DNA of 64,000 bases, taken from positions 248,001-312,000 of the forward strand of contig QQUE01000007.1 in the NCBI GenBank assembly GCA_008501765.1, read 5' to 3'. A model generated the notes under the pieces. The model was not told the origin of the DNA. It ran no database searches and saw nothing but the letters and a program-made list of their open reading frames with translations. This document shows, piece after piece, positions 9,582-17,981 of this stretch. The position numbers and the translations under genes were made by a program. The DNA is from Calditrichota bacterium (GTDB taxonomy: Bacteria; Zhuqueibacterota; Zhuqueibacteria; Zhuqueibacterales; Geothermadaptataceae). Numbering within the stretch: the first letter of the stretch is position 1; every line of letters begins with the position of its first letter.

Positions 9582-10874
9582 ATGGGAATGACGCTGGCGG
9601 AAAAGATTCTTGCACGAGCAGCTGGCCTGGAAACCGTAAAACCAGGAGATATTATTGAACCAAAAGTTGATCTGGCCATGTCCCATGAGAATGCGGCTTT
9701 GGTTATCAATCAATTTATGGAAGTTTATAAAGGGACAGGTTTACCAGAAAATGTGTGGGATCCCGATAAAATAGCAATTATTTTTGATCACCGTGTTCCG
9801 GCTGAAAGCGCAAAAACAGCCAATAATCAGAAAAAAGTTCGTGAATTTTTGAAAGAACAAGGCATCGAAAAATTTCACGAGATTCGCGGCGATGAAGGCG
9901 GAATTTGCCACCAGATTTTACCCGAAAACGGCTATGTACGGCCGGGAACAGTTGTTGTCGGAACCGATTCGCACACAACGAGTCATGGTGCGCTGGGTGC
10001 ATTTGCTTTTGGAATCGGCGCGACTGAAATGGCGGCCGTTTGGGCGTTGGGTAAGGTATTAAATATCGAGGTGCCGGGCACAATTAAGGTGGTCGTCACC
10101 GGTGAATTTTCACCGTTGGTTCAGGCAAAAGACCTCATCTTGCATTTGATTGGGAAAATAAGTGCACAGGGTGCCAATTTTAAAGCGCTTGAATTCCACG
10201 GTCCGACTATCGATAATATGTTAACTTCCGGGCGATTAACATTAGCCAATATGGCGGTTGAAGCAGGCGCGACTGCAGGCATGATTCCCTCCGACGCTGA
10301 GACACTGAAATATCTGAGAGAAACTGCCCATGTGACGGATGAGGTCGAGTTAATGGTGCCGGATGATGATGCTATTTACGAGCAGGTCGTCGAAATAAAT
10401 GTCGATAATTTAAGTCCTCAAATTGCATGTCCAAACATGGTTGACAATGTAAAACCAATCGACGATGTTCTCGGAACAAAAGTCCATCAAATTGTTATTG
10501 GCTCGTGCACAAACGGCCGTTTGGATGACCTCGCAGCAGCCGCAGAAATTCTGCGAGGGAAAAAAGTATCGCGTGAAACCCGCATGTTAATTTTCCCGGC
10601 ATCGGGGCGTATTTACCGGGAAGCGCTGGAATTGGGCTACATTTCTGATTTTATGGCTGCCGGAGCGCTGGTAATGAACCCGGGCTGTGGTTGCTGTCTC
10701 GGAATTCACCAGGGAGCGCTTGGAAGCAATGAAGTGGCGTTATCGACAACCAACAGAAATTTTAAGGGTCGGATGGGAAATGCCGAAGCCGAAGTGTATT
10801 TATGCAGCCCGCCGGTTGCAGCAGCTTCAGCTTTAACCGGCTACATCACTGATCCAAGAAATGGAGGAAATTAG
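9582..10874 (+). CDS. 3-isopropylmalate/homoaconitate dehydratase large subunit (LeuC-like)
   Basis: A 430-aa aconitase-superfamily large subunit. Motifs seen are the substrate start MTLAEKILARAAG, the DHRVP loop, GTDSHTTSHGALGAFAFGIGATEMA (two stretches), VIGSCTNGRLDDL with the first 4Fe-4S Cys, and NPGCGCCLGIHQG with the other two. The length is that of bacterial/archaeal LeuC/HacA type, not full aconitase. The start is the ATG at 9582, preceded by GGAGG at 9572-9576; an upstream in-frame TTG at 9570 would place the Shine-Dalgarno inside the gene. The stop is one base before the small-subunit ATG, consistent with a 1:1 complex. Citraconate, isopropylmalate or homoaconitate are possible substrates. 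Confidence 0.93.
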   Translation: MGMTLAEKILARAAGLETVKPGDIIEPKVDLAMSHENAALVINQFMEVYKGTGLPENVWDPDKIAIIFDHRVPAESAKTANNQKKVREFLKEQGIEKFHEIRGDEGGICHQILPENGYVRPGTVVVGTDSHTTSHGALGAFAFGIGATEMAAVWALGKVLNIEVPGTIKVVVTGEFSPLVQAKDLILHLIGKISAQGANFKALEFHGPTIDNMLTSGRLTLANMAVEAGATAGMIPSDAETLKYLRETAHVTDEVELMVPDDDAIYEQVVEINVDNLSPQIACPNMVDNVKPIDDVLGTKVHQIVIGSCTNGRLDDLAAAAEILRGKKVSRETRMLIFPASGRIYREALELGYISDFMAAGALVMNPGCGCCLGIHQGALGSNEVALSTTNRNFKGRMGNAEAEVYLCSPPVAAASALTGYITDPRNGGN

Positions 10875-10875
10875 A

Positions 10876-11367
10876 ATGGGCAAAGTAATATATAAAGTGG
10901 AAAATGATATTTCAACCGATGTAATTTATCCCGGGCGTTTTATGGCGACAGTATTGCCGACTGAAACACCAATGTTTGCCTTTGCTGACGATAAAGATTT
11001 TAATAAAAAATTACGTACGGAAGAAATTGAACCCGAAAGTATCATTATTGGTGGCGATAATTTTGGTTGTGGCTCCTCGCGGGAACAAGCTGCATCGTGT
11101 TTGAAAGGATATGATGTTATTGTTGTCGCAAAAGGTATTGCACGAATTTTTATGCAAAATGCAATCAATCTCGGTCTTAGGACAGTTGTTTGCCCGGACA
11201 TCGAGGCCGATGAAGGCGATGAAATCGAAATTGATGACACGATGGTTCACAATCGAACTACCGGGAAATCCTATTCATACGAGCCCATCTCCCCTGCGCG
11301 TGCTTCAATTGTGGATGCAGGTGGCCTGATTGCTTACGCACGACAAAAACTTCTCGACCAAAATTAA
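10876..11367 (+). CDS. 3-isopropylmalate/homoaconitate dehydratase small subunit (LeuD-like)
   Basis: A 163-aa swivel-domain subunit. It has the motif DNFGCGSSREQA (about residues 58-69), the classic substrate-binding loop of LeuD/AcnD domains, and an N-terminal DISTDVIYPGRF that is typical of the archaeal-type small subunits (about 160-170 aa). The start is the ATG at 10876, one base after the LeuC-like stop, with GGAGG at 10863-10867; the upstream ATG at 10861 is inside the partner gene and lacks its own site. It pairs with the large subunit to isomerise a 2-hydroxyacid by dehydration and rehydration. It ends the five-gene cluster. Confidence 0.93.
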   Translation: MGKVIYKVENDISTDVIYPGRFMATVLPTETPMFAFADDKDFNKKLRTEEIEPESIIIGGDNFGCGSSREQAASCLKGYDVIVVAKGIARIFMQNAINLGLRTVVCPDIEADEGDEIEIDDTMVHNRTTGKSYSYEPISPARASIVDAGGLIAYARQKLLDQN

Positions 11368-11378
11368 AAAGTAAAAAA

Positions 11379-11416
11379 ATGTGTGGCCGGATATTCAGGC
11401 TGCACATTAATTTTTG
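11379..11416 (+). terminator. Rho-independent terminator after LeuD-like gene
   Basis: ATGTG-tg-GCC pairs with GGC-tg-CACAT around a nine-base loop, followed by TTAATTTTT. It lies 12 bases after the stop of the LeuD-like gene, so it probably ends the five-gene transcript. The stem has a 2x2 mismatch, hence moderate confidence. Confidence 0.55.
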
Positions 11417-11598
11417 CATCAAATTTCTTCTCCCGACTGAAAAATTTCATATCCACCATCCGCTATAATCATCCGCCACAATCTTTAATTATTTTCTACT
11501 TTTGGGAAACCTTTTCAAATACAAAACGTTATTAGTCACAAGTCAATTACGATAGTTCACGCTATTAATTAAATATTTTTTCGATAAAAGGAACCGAA

Positions 11599-12360
11599 AT
11601 GAGAGCCCTCAAAGAATTCAATCCGTTCGGGATTGAACTTGGGAAAACCAAGGATACACCCGAGGAGTTGGCTTTTTGGCAAAATATAAAAACATCAGGC
11701 CTTCCACGTACTAAAAATCCAGAAATTGATATTAAAAAGTCTTACAAAAAAACGATAGAAATGTCCTATGCCATATCCATTTTATTTACAATAGTGTGTT
11801 TTCTGTATTTAAGAAATTTTGCAACGCAAAGTAATATTCAAATTCCTGATAACATAACGCTCGAAGTTGAGCAGATTCCGGTAACGAAACAATTTCTCAG
11901 GCCACCGGCCCCACCGCGACCGGCTGTTCCGATCGCTTCCGCTGACGAGGATATTCCGGATGATGAAACAATTGATGATACGGAAGTTGATTTTTCAGAT
12001 ATACCAGCGCCACCGGACAAACCTGTCGTTAGCGATTTGGAAGAAATATTCGTTGTTTACGATACGCCTCCACAACCCATTGGTGGATTTGGCGAAATTT
12101 ATAAATATGTAGTTTATCCTGAAGTAGCGATTAAAGCCGGGCTTGAAGGAACTGTTTATTTGAAATGCCTGATAAACACAAAGGGTGAAGTTGAACGTAC
12201 CGAAATCTTGAAATCGTCTGGAACTGATATCGGATTCGAAGAAGCGGCTCAATTGGCACTTGCAAAAGTTCAGTGGAAACCGGCACAACAACGGGACAGA
12301 TCTGTAAAAGTTTGGGTCAGCGTCCCCGTACGTTTTTCTCTGACACAACTTAAAAGTTAA
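11599..12360 (+). CDS. TonB family energy transducer
   Basis: A 253-aa protein with a cytoplasmic N-terminus, one membrane helix (about residues 55-74, YAISILFTIVCFLYL), a periplasmic Pro-rich stretch (RPPAPPRPAVP, about 97-108), an acidic linker, and a C-terminal TonB fold. The fold shows YPEVAIKAGLEGTVYLKCLIN and VKVWVSVPVRFSL. It would couple inner-membrane proton motive force to outer-membrane receptors. No exbB or exbD gene is next to it. The start ATG has AAAGGAACC upstream. It is followed by a strong terminator, so it is probably a single-gene unit. Confidence 0.93.
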   Translation: MRALKEFNPFGIELGKTKDTPEELAFWQNIKTSGLPRTKNPEIDIKKSYKKTIEMSYAISILFTIVCFLYLRNFATQSNIQIPDNITLEVEQIPVTKQFLRPPAPPRPAVPIASADEDIPDDETIDDTEVDFSDIPAPPDKPVVSDLEEIFVVYDTPPQPIGGFGEIYKYVVYPEVAIKAGLEGTVYLKCLINTKGEVERTEILKSSGTDIGFEEAAQLALAKVQWKPAQQRDRSVKVWVSVPVRFSLTQLKS

Positions 12361-12380
12361 GACCATGTTTTTATCCTCTT

Positions 12381-12413
12381 AAAGCCCATCTCACACGGAT
12401 GGGCTTTTTTTTT
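12381..12413 (+). terminator. Rho-independent terminator after tonB
   Basis: AAAGCCCATC pairs with GATGGGCTTT around the loop TCACACG, followed by a run of nine T. It is a strong canonical terminator 20 bases after the TonB gene. Confidence 0.9.
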
Positions 12414-12499
12414 GCATTTCGTTGTCGCCTCCTTGTATATCATTTTTTTGTTTTTTATATTCAACGCCAAATTATGATTAAAATATAAAAACAGGTTCG

Positions 12500-13162
12500 A
12501 TGGAAAATAAAATTAAAACACAGCTTATCGTTGTTCGCCACGGACAGACGGAATGGAATGCTGTTGACCGGTTTCAGGGCCATCTTGATACCAATTTAAG
12601 TGATCTTGGGGAAAAACAAGCCAAAGCACTTGCAAGCAGAATTAAGGATTTTCAGGTCGAGGCAATTTACAGCAGTGACCTGAAAAGAGCACACAGTACG
12701 GCTAAACCAATCGCTGAGAAACTGGAATTGTCTATTACAACCGATGAACGACTTCGTGAGCGCCACATGGGAATTTTCCAGGGCCTCACTTTTGCTGAGA
12801 TTGCACAAAAATTCCCGAGTGATTATAAAAAATTCATGACATGGGATCCAGATTATATCATTCCGCAAGGGGAAAGCGCGCGCCAGAAGCATGACCGAAC
12901 AATGGCCTGTTTTAATGAAATTGCGGACGACAATTTGGGGAAAGAAATACTCGTCGTATCACACGGAGGAACGATAGATGCTTTATTTCGGCATGCGCTG
13001 GAACTTAAACTCTCTCAGCCTCGAAAATATAAAAATTTTAATGCGAGTATCAACCGTTTCTTCCGGCTGGATGATACCTGGATGCTTGCAACCTGGGGCG
13101 AAATATCCCACATGTTAGATCATGGATTGCCGATTAGCCAATCGAAAAACGCCTCATTATAA
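12500..13162 (+). CDS. Histidine phosphatase family protein (phosphoglycerate-mutase-like)
   Basis: A 220-aa member of the RHG histidine phosphatase superfamily. The catalytic motif VVRHGQTEWN is at residues 11-20, SDLKRAHSTA follows with the second phosphate-binding Arg, LRERHMGIFQG holds the acidic partner region, and VVSHGGTIDAL (about residue 153) supplies the second catalytic His. It may be a cofactor-dependent phosphoglycerate mutase, alpha-ribazole phosphatase or a broad phosphatase; this cannot be settled from sequence. It is flanked by a terminator and a 246-bp gap, so it is likely monocistronic. Confidence 0.9.
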   Translation: MENKIKTQLIVVRHGQTEWNAVDRFQGHLDTNLSDLGEKQAKALASRIKDFQVEAIYSSDLKRAHSTAKPIAEKLELSITTDERLRERHMGIFQGLTFAEIAQKFPSDYKKFMTWDPDYIIPQGESARQKHDRTMACFNEIADDNLGKEILVVSHGGTIDALFRHALELKLSQPRKYKNFNASINRFFRLDDTWMLATWGEISHMLDHGLPISQSKNASL

Positions 13163-13408
13163 ATGATTAATATTTTTGTAACTCACTTTTCATAAATGAT
13201 TGATTTTATGTTTCAACTTCATTCACCGATATTAGTCAAAGATTTTTTCCAATTCAATGGCGAAATTATAAGCGGAATAACATTTTGATATTCGATCTTT
13301 TTATTTGCATAGAAGGAAAATCTGCATTATCTTCAGCGCTATTGTGCTTAAGTATTTAATAATTAATAAACATGAATCCTGTAGAAGTAATAAAAATGAA
13401 GGTTAGTT

Positions 13409-14617
13409 ATGCTTAAGAAGGGTCTTGATTTTCTGTTAGAGAATTCGATAATTCTCATCGCCGGTGCGTTTGCTGGTCTGCTCTGGGCCAATATTAATCA
13501 TGAAAGCTACGAGCACCTGTTACACTTCGAAATTTTTAAAAACACACTCATTGGTTATCCATTACACGATGCCGCAGATGCAGCTCACGGTATGCGTGTA
13601 ATCAATTTTCATTATTTAGTTAATGATATTTTAATGGCTTTTTTCTTTGCCATCGCTGGTAAGGAAGTTTGGGAAGCAACGCTTCCCGGCGGGCCTTTAT
13701 CCAACGCCAAAAAAGCGGCAGTACCATTGATTTCTGCTGTTGGTGGCATGATTGGCCCTGCTGCGATCTATTTATACGGCGCTCATCTGATCGGTCAGTA
13801 CGCAGAAATTAGTAACGGTTGGGCCATCCCCTGTGCAACTGATATTGCTTTTAGCTACCTCGTCGCACGGTTAATTTTTGGTGCTGGACACCCCGCAGTA
13901 CCATTTTTATTGTTGCTCGCCATTGCTGACGATGCGCTCGGATTGCTGATAATTGCTGTATTCTACCCACAGGAAGAAGTCAAAATATTGTGGATGTTGT
14001 TGCCGGTAATTGCAGTCATCATTGGTATCATTATGCAAAAACGCGGTATTCACAGTTTTTGGCCGTATTTGATCATTCCGGGTACACTTTCCTGGTTTGG
14101 ATTTGCACTTGCTGGCCTCCACCCTTCTTTGGGACTTTTGCCAATTATTCCAACTCTGCCGCATGCCCATGCTGACAAAGGATTGTTTAACTGGGCAGAT
14201 ATGGAAAAACACGATACACTTAACGAATTCGAGCACTTTTGGAAAAACCCCGTTGAAGTGATTTTGGGGTTGTTTGGTTTGCTGAATGCCGGTGTCGTGG
14301 TGGGCGCGATCGGGGAGCCTACATACCTTGTTCTAATCGGCCTTCTTCTGGGCAAGCCAATCGGGATATGGCTAACAGGAATGTTTACCGCAAAAACATT
14401 GAAATTTGGTCTTCCAGACGGCCTTTCAAGCAAAGACCTGTTTGTTCTCGGAAATGCTGCAGCCATCGGGTTTACTGTTGCCCTCTTTGTTTCGACTGTG
14501 GCGTTTAAACCCGGACAGATTCAAGATGCGGCGAAAATGGGGGCGCTGTTGTCTTTTGGTGCTGTGCTTACAACATTTATTGCAGCCAAAATCATGAGAA
14601 CAAAAAAAGCTAAATAG
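13409..14617 (+). CDS. nhaA: Na+/H+ antiporter NhaA
   Basis: A 402-aa polytopic membrane protein with the NhaA features: FFAIAGKEVWEATLPGGPL, the pair of membrane aspartates in ATDIAFS and LAIADDALGLLIIAVFY, and HPSLGLLPIIP in the middle. The paired Asp in ADDALG corresponds to the ion-binding aspartates of the family. It exports Na+ (or Li+) in exchange for protons at the inner membrane. An inserted segment DAADAAHGMRVINFHYLVNDI-like (about residues 52-72) extends the first periplasmic loop, as in many NhaA of this clade. It is followed by a strong terminator. Confidence 0.95.
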   Translation: MLKKGLDFLLENSIILIAGAFAGLLWANINHESYEHLLHFEIFKNTLIGYPLHDAADAAHGMRVINFHYLVNDILMAFFFAIAGKEVWEATLPGGPLSNAKKAAVPLISAVGGMIGPAAIYLYGAHLIGQYAEISNGWAIPCATDIAFSYLVARLIFGAGHPAVPFLLLLAIADDALGLLIIAVFYPQEEVKILWMLLPVIAVIIGIIMQKRGIHSFWPYLIIPGTLSWFGFALAGLHPSLGLLPIIPTLPHAHADKGLFNWADMEKHDTLNEFEHFWKNPVEVILGLFGLLNAGVVVGAIGEPTYLVLIGLLLGKPIGIWLTGMFTAKTLKFGLPDGLSSKDLFVLGNAAAIGFTVALFVSTVAFKPGQIQDAAKMGALLSFGAVLTTFIAAKIMRTKKAK

Positions 14618-14647
14618 CGTTCTGGCAGATAATTAATTTGATTTTTT

Positions 14648-14690
14648 AATCAGGGCTCTGAAAATTGTGTTTTTCAGGGCCCTGATTTTT
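14648..14690 (+). terminator. Rho-independent terminator after nhaA
   Basis: AATCAGGGC-t-CTGAAAA pairs with TTTTCAG-g-GCCCTGATT, followed by TTTTT. It lies 30 bases after the nhaA stop. Confidence 0.88.
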
Positions 14691-14728
14691 CAAAAATCAG
14701 ATGTAGAATCAAAAATGAGAACAGAAGA

Positions 14729-14902
14729 ATGATTCCCGAAGGGCAAAATATTAGAAAAGCTGTGCAGTGGATATCTGATGAATTATTACAGGATTCCACA
14801 AAAAATAAACTGCGGCTTGTAAATGAAGCCAGCATAAAGTTTGCCCTTACGCCAAAAGAATCCAATCAGCTACTTCAGTTTTACTTGAACTCACCCGAAT
14901 AA
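14729..14902 (+). CDS. Small conserved-type protein upstream of heptose kinase
   Basis: A 57-aa gene beginning MIPEGQNIRKAVQWISDELL and ending FYLNSPE. It has no membrane segment. The pattern KAVxWISDELL...LVNEASIKFALTPKESNxLLxF resembles the short cytoplasmic proteins annotated as hypothetical in many delta-proteobacterial and related genomes (KAxxWISEExx...LIExASxxFDLSPxExxFL). AGAAGA precedes the ATG closely. It lies 42 bases before the heptose-7-phosphate kinase gene on the same strand, so it is probably co-transcribed. The function is unknown. Confidence 0.6.
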   Translation: MIPEGQNIRKAVQWISDELLQDSTKNKLRLVNEASIKFALTPKESNQLLQFYLNSPE

Positions 14903-14944
14903 CTACATTTAAACAGAATCATCCAACTTTCTCCCGAGTTTTTA

Positions 14945-15940
14945 ATGGCAGCCATCGACTTTCACCGCTTATCAAAATATATTCCTCAGTTTAAAAATAA
15001 GAAGATTGCCGTTTTAGGCGATTTAATGATTGACCAGTATACCTGGGGCACAATTCAGCGAATTTCCCCGGAAGCCCCTGTGCCGATTGTTGAAGTTCAA
15101 AATCAGAGTAATTCCCTCGGTGGTGCTGCAAATGTCGCCAATAATTTGCAGAGCCTGGGTGTTGAAGTCATTCCAACAGGTGTTATCGGTGACGACGACG
15201 AAGGCCAGGAATTGATAAATATGATCACAGATGCCGGTTTTACAAAAGATGGAATATTCATAGATGGCACTCGGAGGACAACGATCAAAACCCGGATTAT
15301 TGCCCACAATCAACATGTCGTGCGCATCGATCGTGAATCCAAAAACAATATTTCACCAAAAACAGCCCGACTAATTTTAGAATTTCTTGAATCTGAAATG
15401 CCAAAGCTGGATGCGTTGATTTTGGAGGATTATAATAAAGGACTTTTGACCCGAAATCTGATCCGGGAGGTTATTGCATTAGCGCATAAAAATGATGTGA
15501 TAACTACCGTTGACCCAAAATTTAACCATTTTCTTGATTACAAAGGTGTCACTCTTTTTAAACCGAACCGAAAAGAAACGGAAGAAGCAACCGCCCAAAT
15601 AATTCACAACATCGACGATTGTGTGACCGCGGCTATCAGTTTACGAAACAAGCTTCAATGTGAAAATATTCTCATTACTTTAGGGGAAGAAGGCATGGTA
15701 TTAGTCGATAAAAATGATCAGTTTACTCAAATCCCCACCCAGGCAAAAAAAGTGCACGACGTTTCCGGTGCTGGTGACACAGTTATTAGTACATTAACGG
15801 CCTGTCTAACGGCTGGTGCCTCAATTTTTGAAGCGGCTCATATGGCAAATTTTGCTGCCAGTATCGTCATTGCTGAAATTGGGGCCGTTCCAATCGATCC
15901 TCAAAAATTACAGCACGTCATCCTCGAACAAAAATCTTAA
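14945..15940 (+). CDS. rfaE1: D-glycero-beta-D-manno-heptose-7-phosphate kinase (RfaE1 domain)
   Basis: A 331-aa PfkB/ribokinase-family kinase. Motifs are GDLMIDQYTWGTI, RISPEAPVPIVEV, SLGGAANVANNL (PfkB signature 1, about residues 57-68) and VHDVSGAGDTVISTL (signature 2, with the catalytic Asp, about residue 275). The RISPEAPVP motif is specific for the HldE/RfaE kinase domain. It phosphorylates heptose-7-phosphate to the 1,7-bisphosphate for LPS inner-core ADP-heptose. It has only the kinase part; the nucleotidyltransferase domain of fused HldE is absent, so that step must be encoded elsewhere. Confidence 0.93.
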   Translation: MAAIDFHRLSKYIPQFKNKKIAVLGDLMIDQYTWGTIQRISPEAPVPIVEVQNQSNSLGGAANVANNLQSLGVEVIPTGVIGDDDEGQELINMITDAGFTKDGIFIDGTRRTTIKTRIIAHNQHVVRIDRESKNNISPKTARLILEFLESEMPKLDALILEDYNKGLLTRNLIREVIALAHKNDVITTVDPKFNHFLDYKGVTLFKPNRKETEEATAQIIHNIDDCVTAAISLRNKLQCENILITLGEEGMVLVDKNDQFTQIPTQAKKVHDVSGAGDTVISTLTACLTAGASIFEAAHMANFAASIVIAEIGAVPIDPQKLQHVILEQKS

Positions 15941-16248
15941 ATTTTCATTGCCTTTTCTCCCCCGCTATAAAATTAATTTACAAAACAATTCCTATTTCAT
16001 GAATGGGACTCAAGACTCAATTTCTATATTTTGGGATTAGATGATTATTTTGCTGATACACAAATATCTGCAATTCAAGAATTCGAAAAAAATAACGGTG
16101 AATACGCATATTTGCCCCTATTTTAGTTTTTTTTACGCAAACACGGCATGTTGGCTTTTATATAATATTTGATTCAACGGGTCAGATTTGCCACTTTCCA
16201 GAATGAGAGTGTGCGTCAAAATTTTTATTATCATTTCGGAGATCTCCA
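15941..16248. other. Intergenic region, 308 bp
   Basis: An AT-rich gap between the heptose kinase and the outer-membrane protein gene. It ends with a Shine-Dalgarno-like CGGAGA before 16249. I see no terminator, repeat or RNA gene in it. Confidence 0.4.
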
Positions 16249-16746
16249 ATGAAAAAACATTTAATTCTTGTTTTATCAATATTTTTTCTCACTTCAGTGA
16301 TGTTCAGTACCGCGAGTGCACAAAAGAAACGGATGCCCGAACCTAAAGTTGGTTTTTCATCAAACGTAGGTGGCACTTCCGTGATATCAGTTCCATTTTG
16401 GATATCAAAAACTGTCGCCATAGCACCGATGTTTGCTTTTTATAAACAAGACCAGTGGGGTTCACGATTTTCTCCGGGAGTCGCTGTACGAGTACACACC
16501 AAACCGGGTAGAATCCGACCCTATTTTGGCGGTCAACTGATGGCAAGTATTCTATCACCTACCGGTGGATCAGGATCAACGTCACTTAACGTGGGCGGCC
16601 TTTTCGGGGCTGATTATTATTTGCATCCCCTCTTTTCTGTGGGTGTTGAAAGCCAACTCAATGCAGCTTTAGAAAATAAAGATGTTGGCCAGCCTTTAAC
16701 CTTGAGCACGGTCACGGTTGTGCGTGCAACGGTCTACATAAAATAA
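16249..16746 (+). CDS. Small outer-membrane beta-barrel-type exported protein
   Basis: A 165-aa protein with a clear Sec signal peptide (residues 1-24, ending TASA|QKK). The rest alternates short amphipathic strands with aromatic ends, for example PFWISKTVAIAPMFAFYK, RPYFGGQLMASIL and NVGGLFGADYYLHPLFSVGVESQL, and finishes VTVVRATVYIK. This is the pattern of small OmpA-barrel/porin-like proteins, which usually have an aromatic C-terminal residue; here it is Lys. No known family was recognised with confidence, and the function is unknown. Confidence 0.7.
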   Translation: MKKHLILVLSIFFLTSVMFSTASAQKKRMPEPKVGFSSNVGGTSVISVPFWISKTVAIAPMFAFYKQDQWGSRFSPGVAVRVHTKPGRIRPYFGGQLMASILSPTGGSGSTSLNVGGLFGADYYLHPLFSVGVESQLNAALENKDVGQPLTLSTVTVVRATVYIK

Positions 16747-16795
16747 GCATTACAATTCAATTTTAGTCATATTTATACTGTTGTTACAAATTTAT

Positions 16796-16833
16796 ATCCG
16801 GGTTGCTTTAGGTAAAGTAGTCCGGATTTTTTT
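16796..16833 (+). terminator. Rho-independent terminator after outer-membrane protein gene
   Basis: ATCCGG pairs with CCGGAT, with an inner CTTTA/TAAAG stem, followed by seven T. It lies 50 bases after the stop at 16746. Confidence 0.8.
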
Positions 16834-17060
16834 ATTGTTTAATTTCAGGTTTTTTAGATGTGCCATCGAAAATCTGATAATTTTGCCTTCCCATTTTATC
16901 ACTGACGCATAAATAAATCTACAAATCATCTTTGTAATTAATTTGCAATTCATTGTATTTTTTTATTGCATGAGCAACAAAAGTTTAATAAACTCTCCTG
17001 CTAATATAGATCGTTCTAAAAATTAAACGATAATCTATTTATATTAAAGGAGATCACAGG

Positions 17061-17567
17061 ATGAAGTTTTTTTCGACGCTATTAACCGTTTTACTGTTGC
17101 TGCTGTTTATTGCTTGTGGTGGTGAAAAATCTGGAGAACAAGCTGCTGAGAAACCTGCCAATCCAAATAATCTTACTGATTTTGAAATGGAAAACGGCAT
17201 CGGTCCGGTAAAAGAAAAAATCCAGTTGGGCGAGATAAATATGGAATTGGCGAAAAAAGGTGAAGAAACATATGTTGGTAAGTGTGCCCCGTGCCATAAA
17301 TTGGACAAGCGTCTCGTTGGACCAGCGCAAAGATACACGGTTGACCGTCGCACCCCGGAATATATTTTAAACATGATAATGAATCCAGATGAAATGACTA
17401 AGAAACACCCGACCGGCCAAGAGATGTTGGCTGAATACCTGGCTCCGATGACAAATATGAACTTGACATTGGACCAGGCAAAAGAAGTTCTTGAGTATTT
17501 ACGAGTCGTCGCCAAAGAAGGCCACGAGAAAAATATTGTTGCTGATCCGGTTTTTAAAAATAAATAA
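17061..17567 (+). CDS. c-type cytochrome lipoprotein (nos-cluster electron carrier, probable)
   Basis: A 168-aa exported protein with a lipoprotein signal (FIAC, Cys at about residue 19). It has one CxxCH haem site, CAPCH (about residues 75-79), followed by KLDKRLVGPA, and MTNMNLTLDQAKEVLEYLR near the C-terminus, where a Met can act as the distal haem ligand. It would be a monohaem cytochrome c anchored in the periplasm. It sits upstream of a fasciclin lipoprotein and nosZ, and could pass electrons to N2O reductase (inference). A terminator-like hairpin follows, so it may be transcribed separately. AAGGAGAT precedes the ATG. Confidence 0.9.
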   Translation: MKFFSTLLTVLLLLLFIACGGEKSGEQAAEKPANPNNLTDFEMENGIGPVKEKIQLGEINMELAKKGEETYVGKCAPCHKLDKRLVGPAQRYTVDRRTPEYILNMIMNPDEMTKKHPTGQEMLAEYLAPMTNMNLTLDQAKEVLEYLRVVAKEGHEKNIVADPVFKNK

Positions 17568-17589
17568 GAAGAGAGTCGTATATTGATTG

Positions 17590-17620
17590 AACCTCAGGCT
17601 GAAACCTGGGGTTTTTTTTT
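17590..17620 (+). terminator. Rho-independent terminator after cytochrome c gene
   Basis: AACCtCAGG pairs with CCTGgGGTT around a short loop, followed by nine T. It lies 22 bases after the cytochrome stop. Confidence 0.8.
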
Positions 17621-17853
17621 GGCTCCCATTTAAAAGTTTTTTTCGTCTTTATTAAAATCAAAAAAATGAATCTTATTAAACAGAATGTCGCTTGCGCTAA
17701 TAATAAATATATCTTATATTAGCGCTACAGATTTCAACATAATAAATATTTTTGCAGAATTCTTACTTTTTCAATCTAAAATTATAGCACTACTATTCAT
17801 ATATAAGTGAATTACTTAATTCTTACAATCGATTACAAATGAGGAGGCTATTG

Positions 17854-17913
17854 ATGGATGGTTATGTTAAACCCAAAAGTTATTTTTGGGTTGTATCTTT
17901 GAGTATTGGATAG
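17854..17913 (+). other. 19-codon open frame with strong Shine-Dalgarno
   Basis: GAGGAGG (17841-17847) precedes an ATG that starts a 19-residue frame, MDGYVKPKSYFWVVSLSIG, followed by TAG. It could be a leader peptide, a very small membrane peptide, or the 5' remnant of a decayed gene; the sequence after the TAG shows no continuation in any frame. It lies in the 414-bp gap 17568-17981, which otherwise holds only a terminator and AT-rich DNA where the promoter of the fasciclin/nosZ unit is expected. Confidence 0.3.
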
Positions 17914-17981
17914 ATGCATAAAAACACAATGAAATGAGATGAATTAAAACCTAACGCAACACTAATTTTGGAGAAACTATA

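Noticed and set aside
10861-10875. Earlier ATG for the LeuD-like subunit
   Set aside because: It lies inside the LeuC-like coding sequence and contains the Shine-Dalgarno GGAGG that serves ATG 10876.
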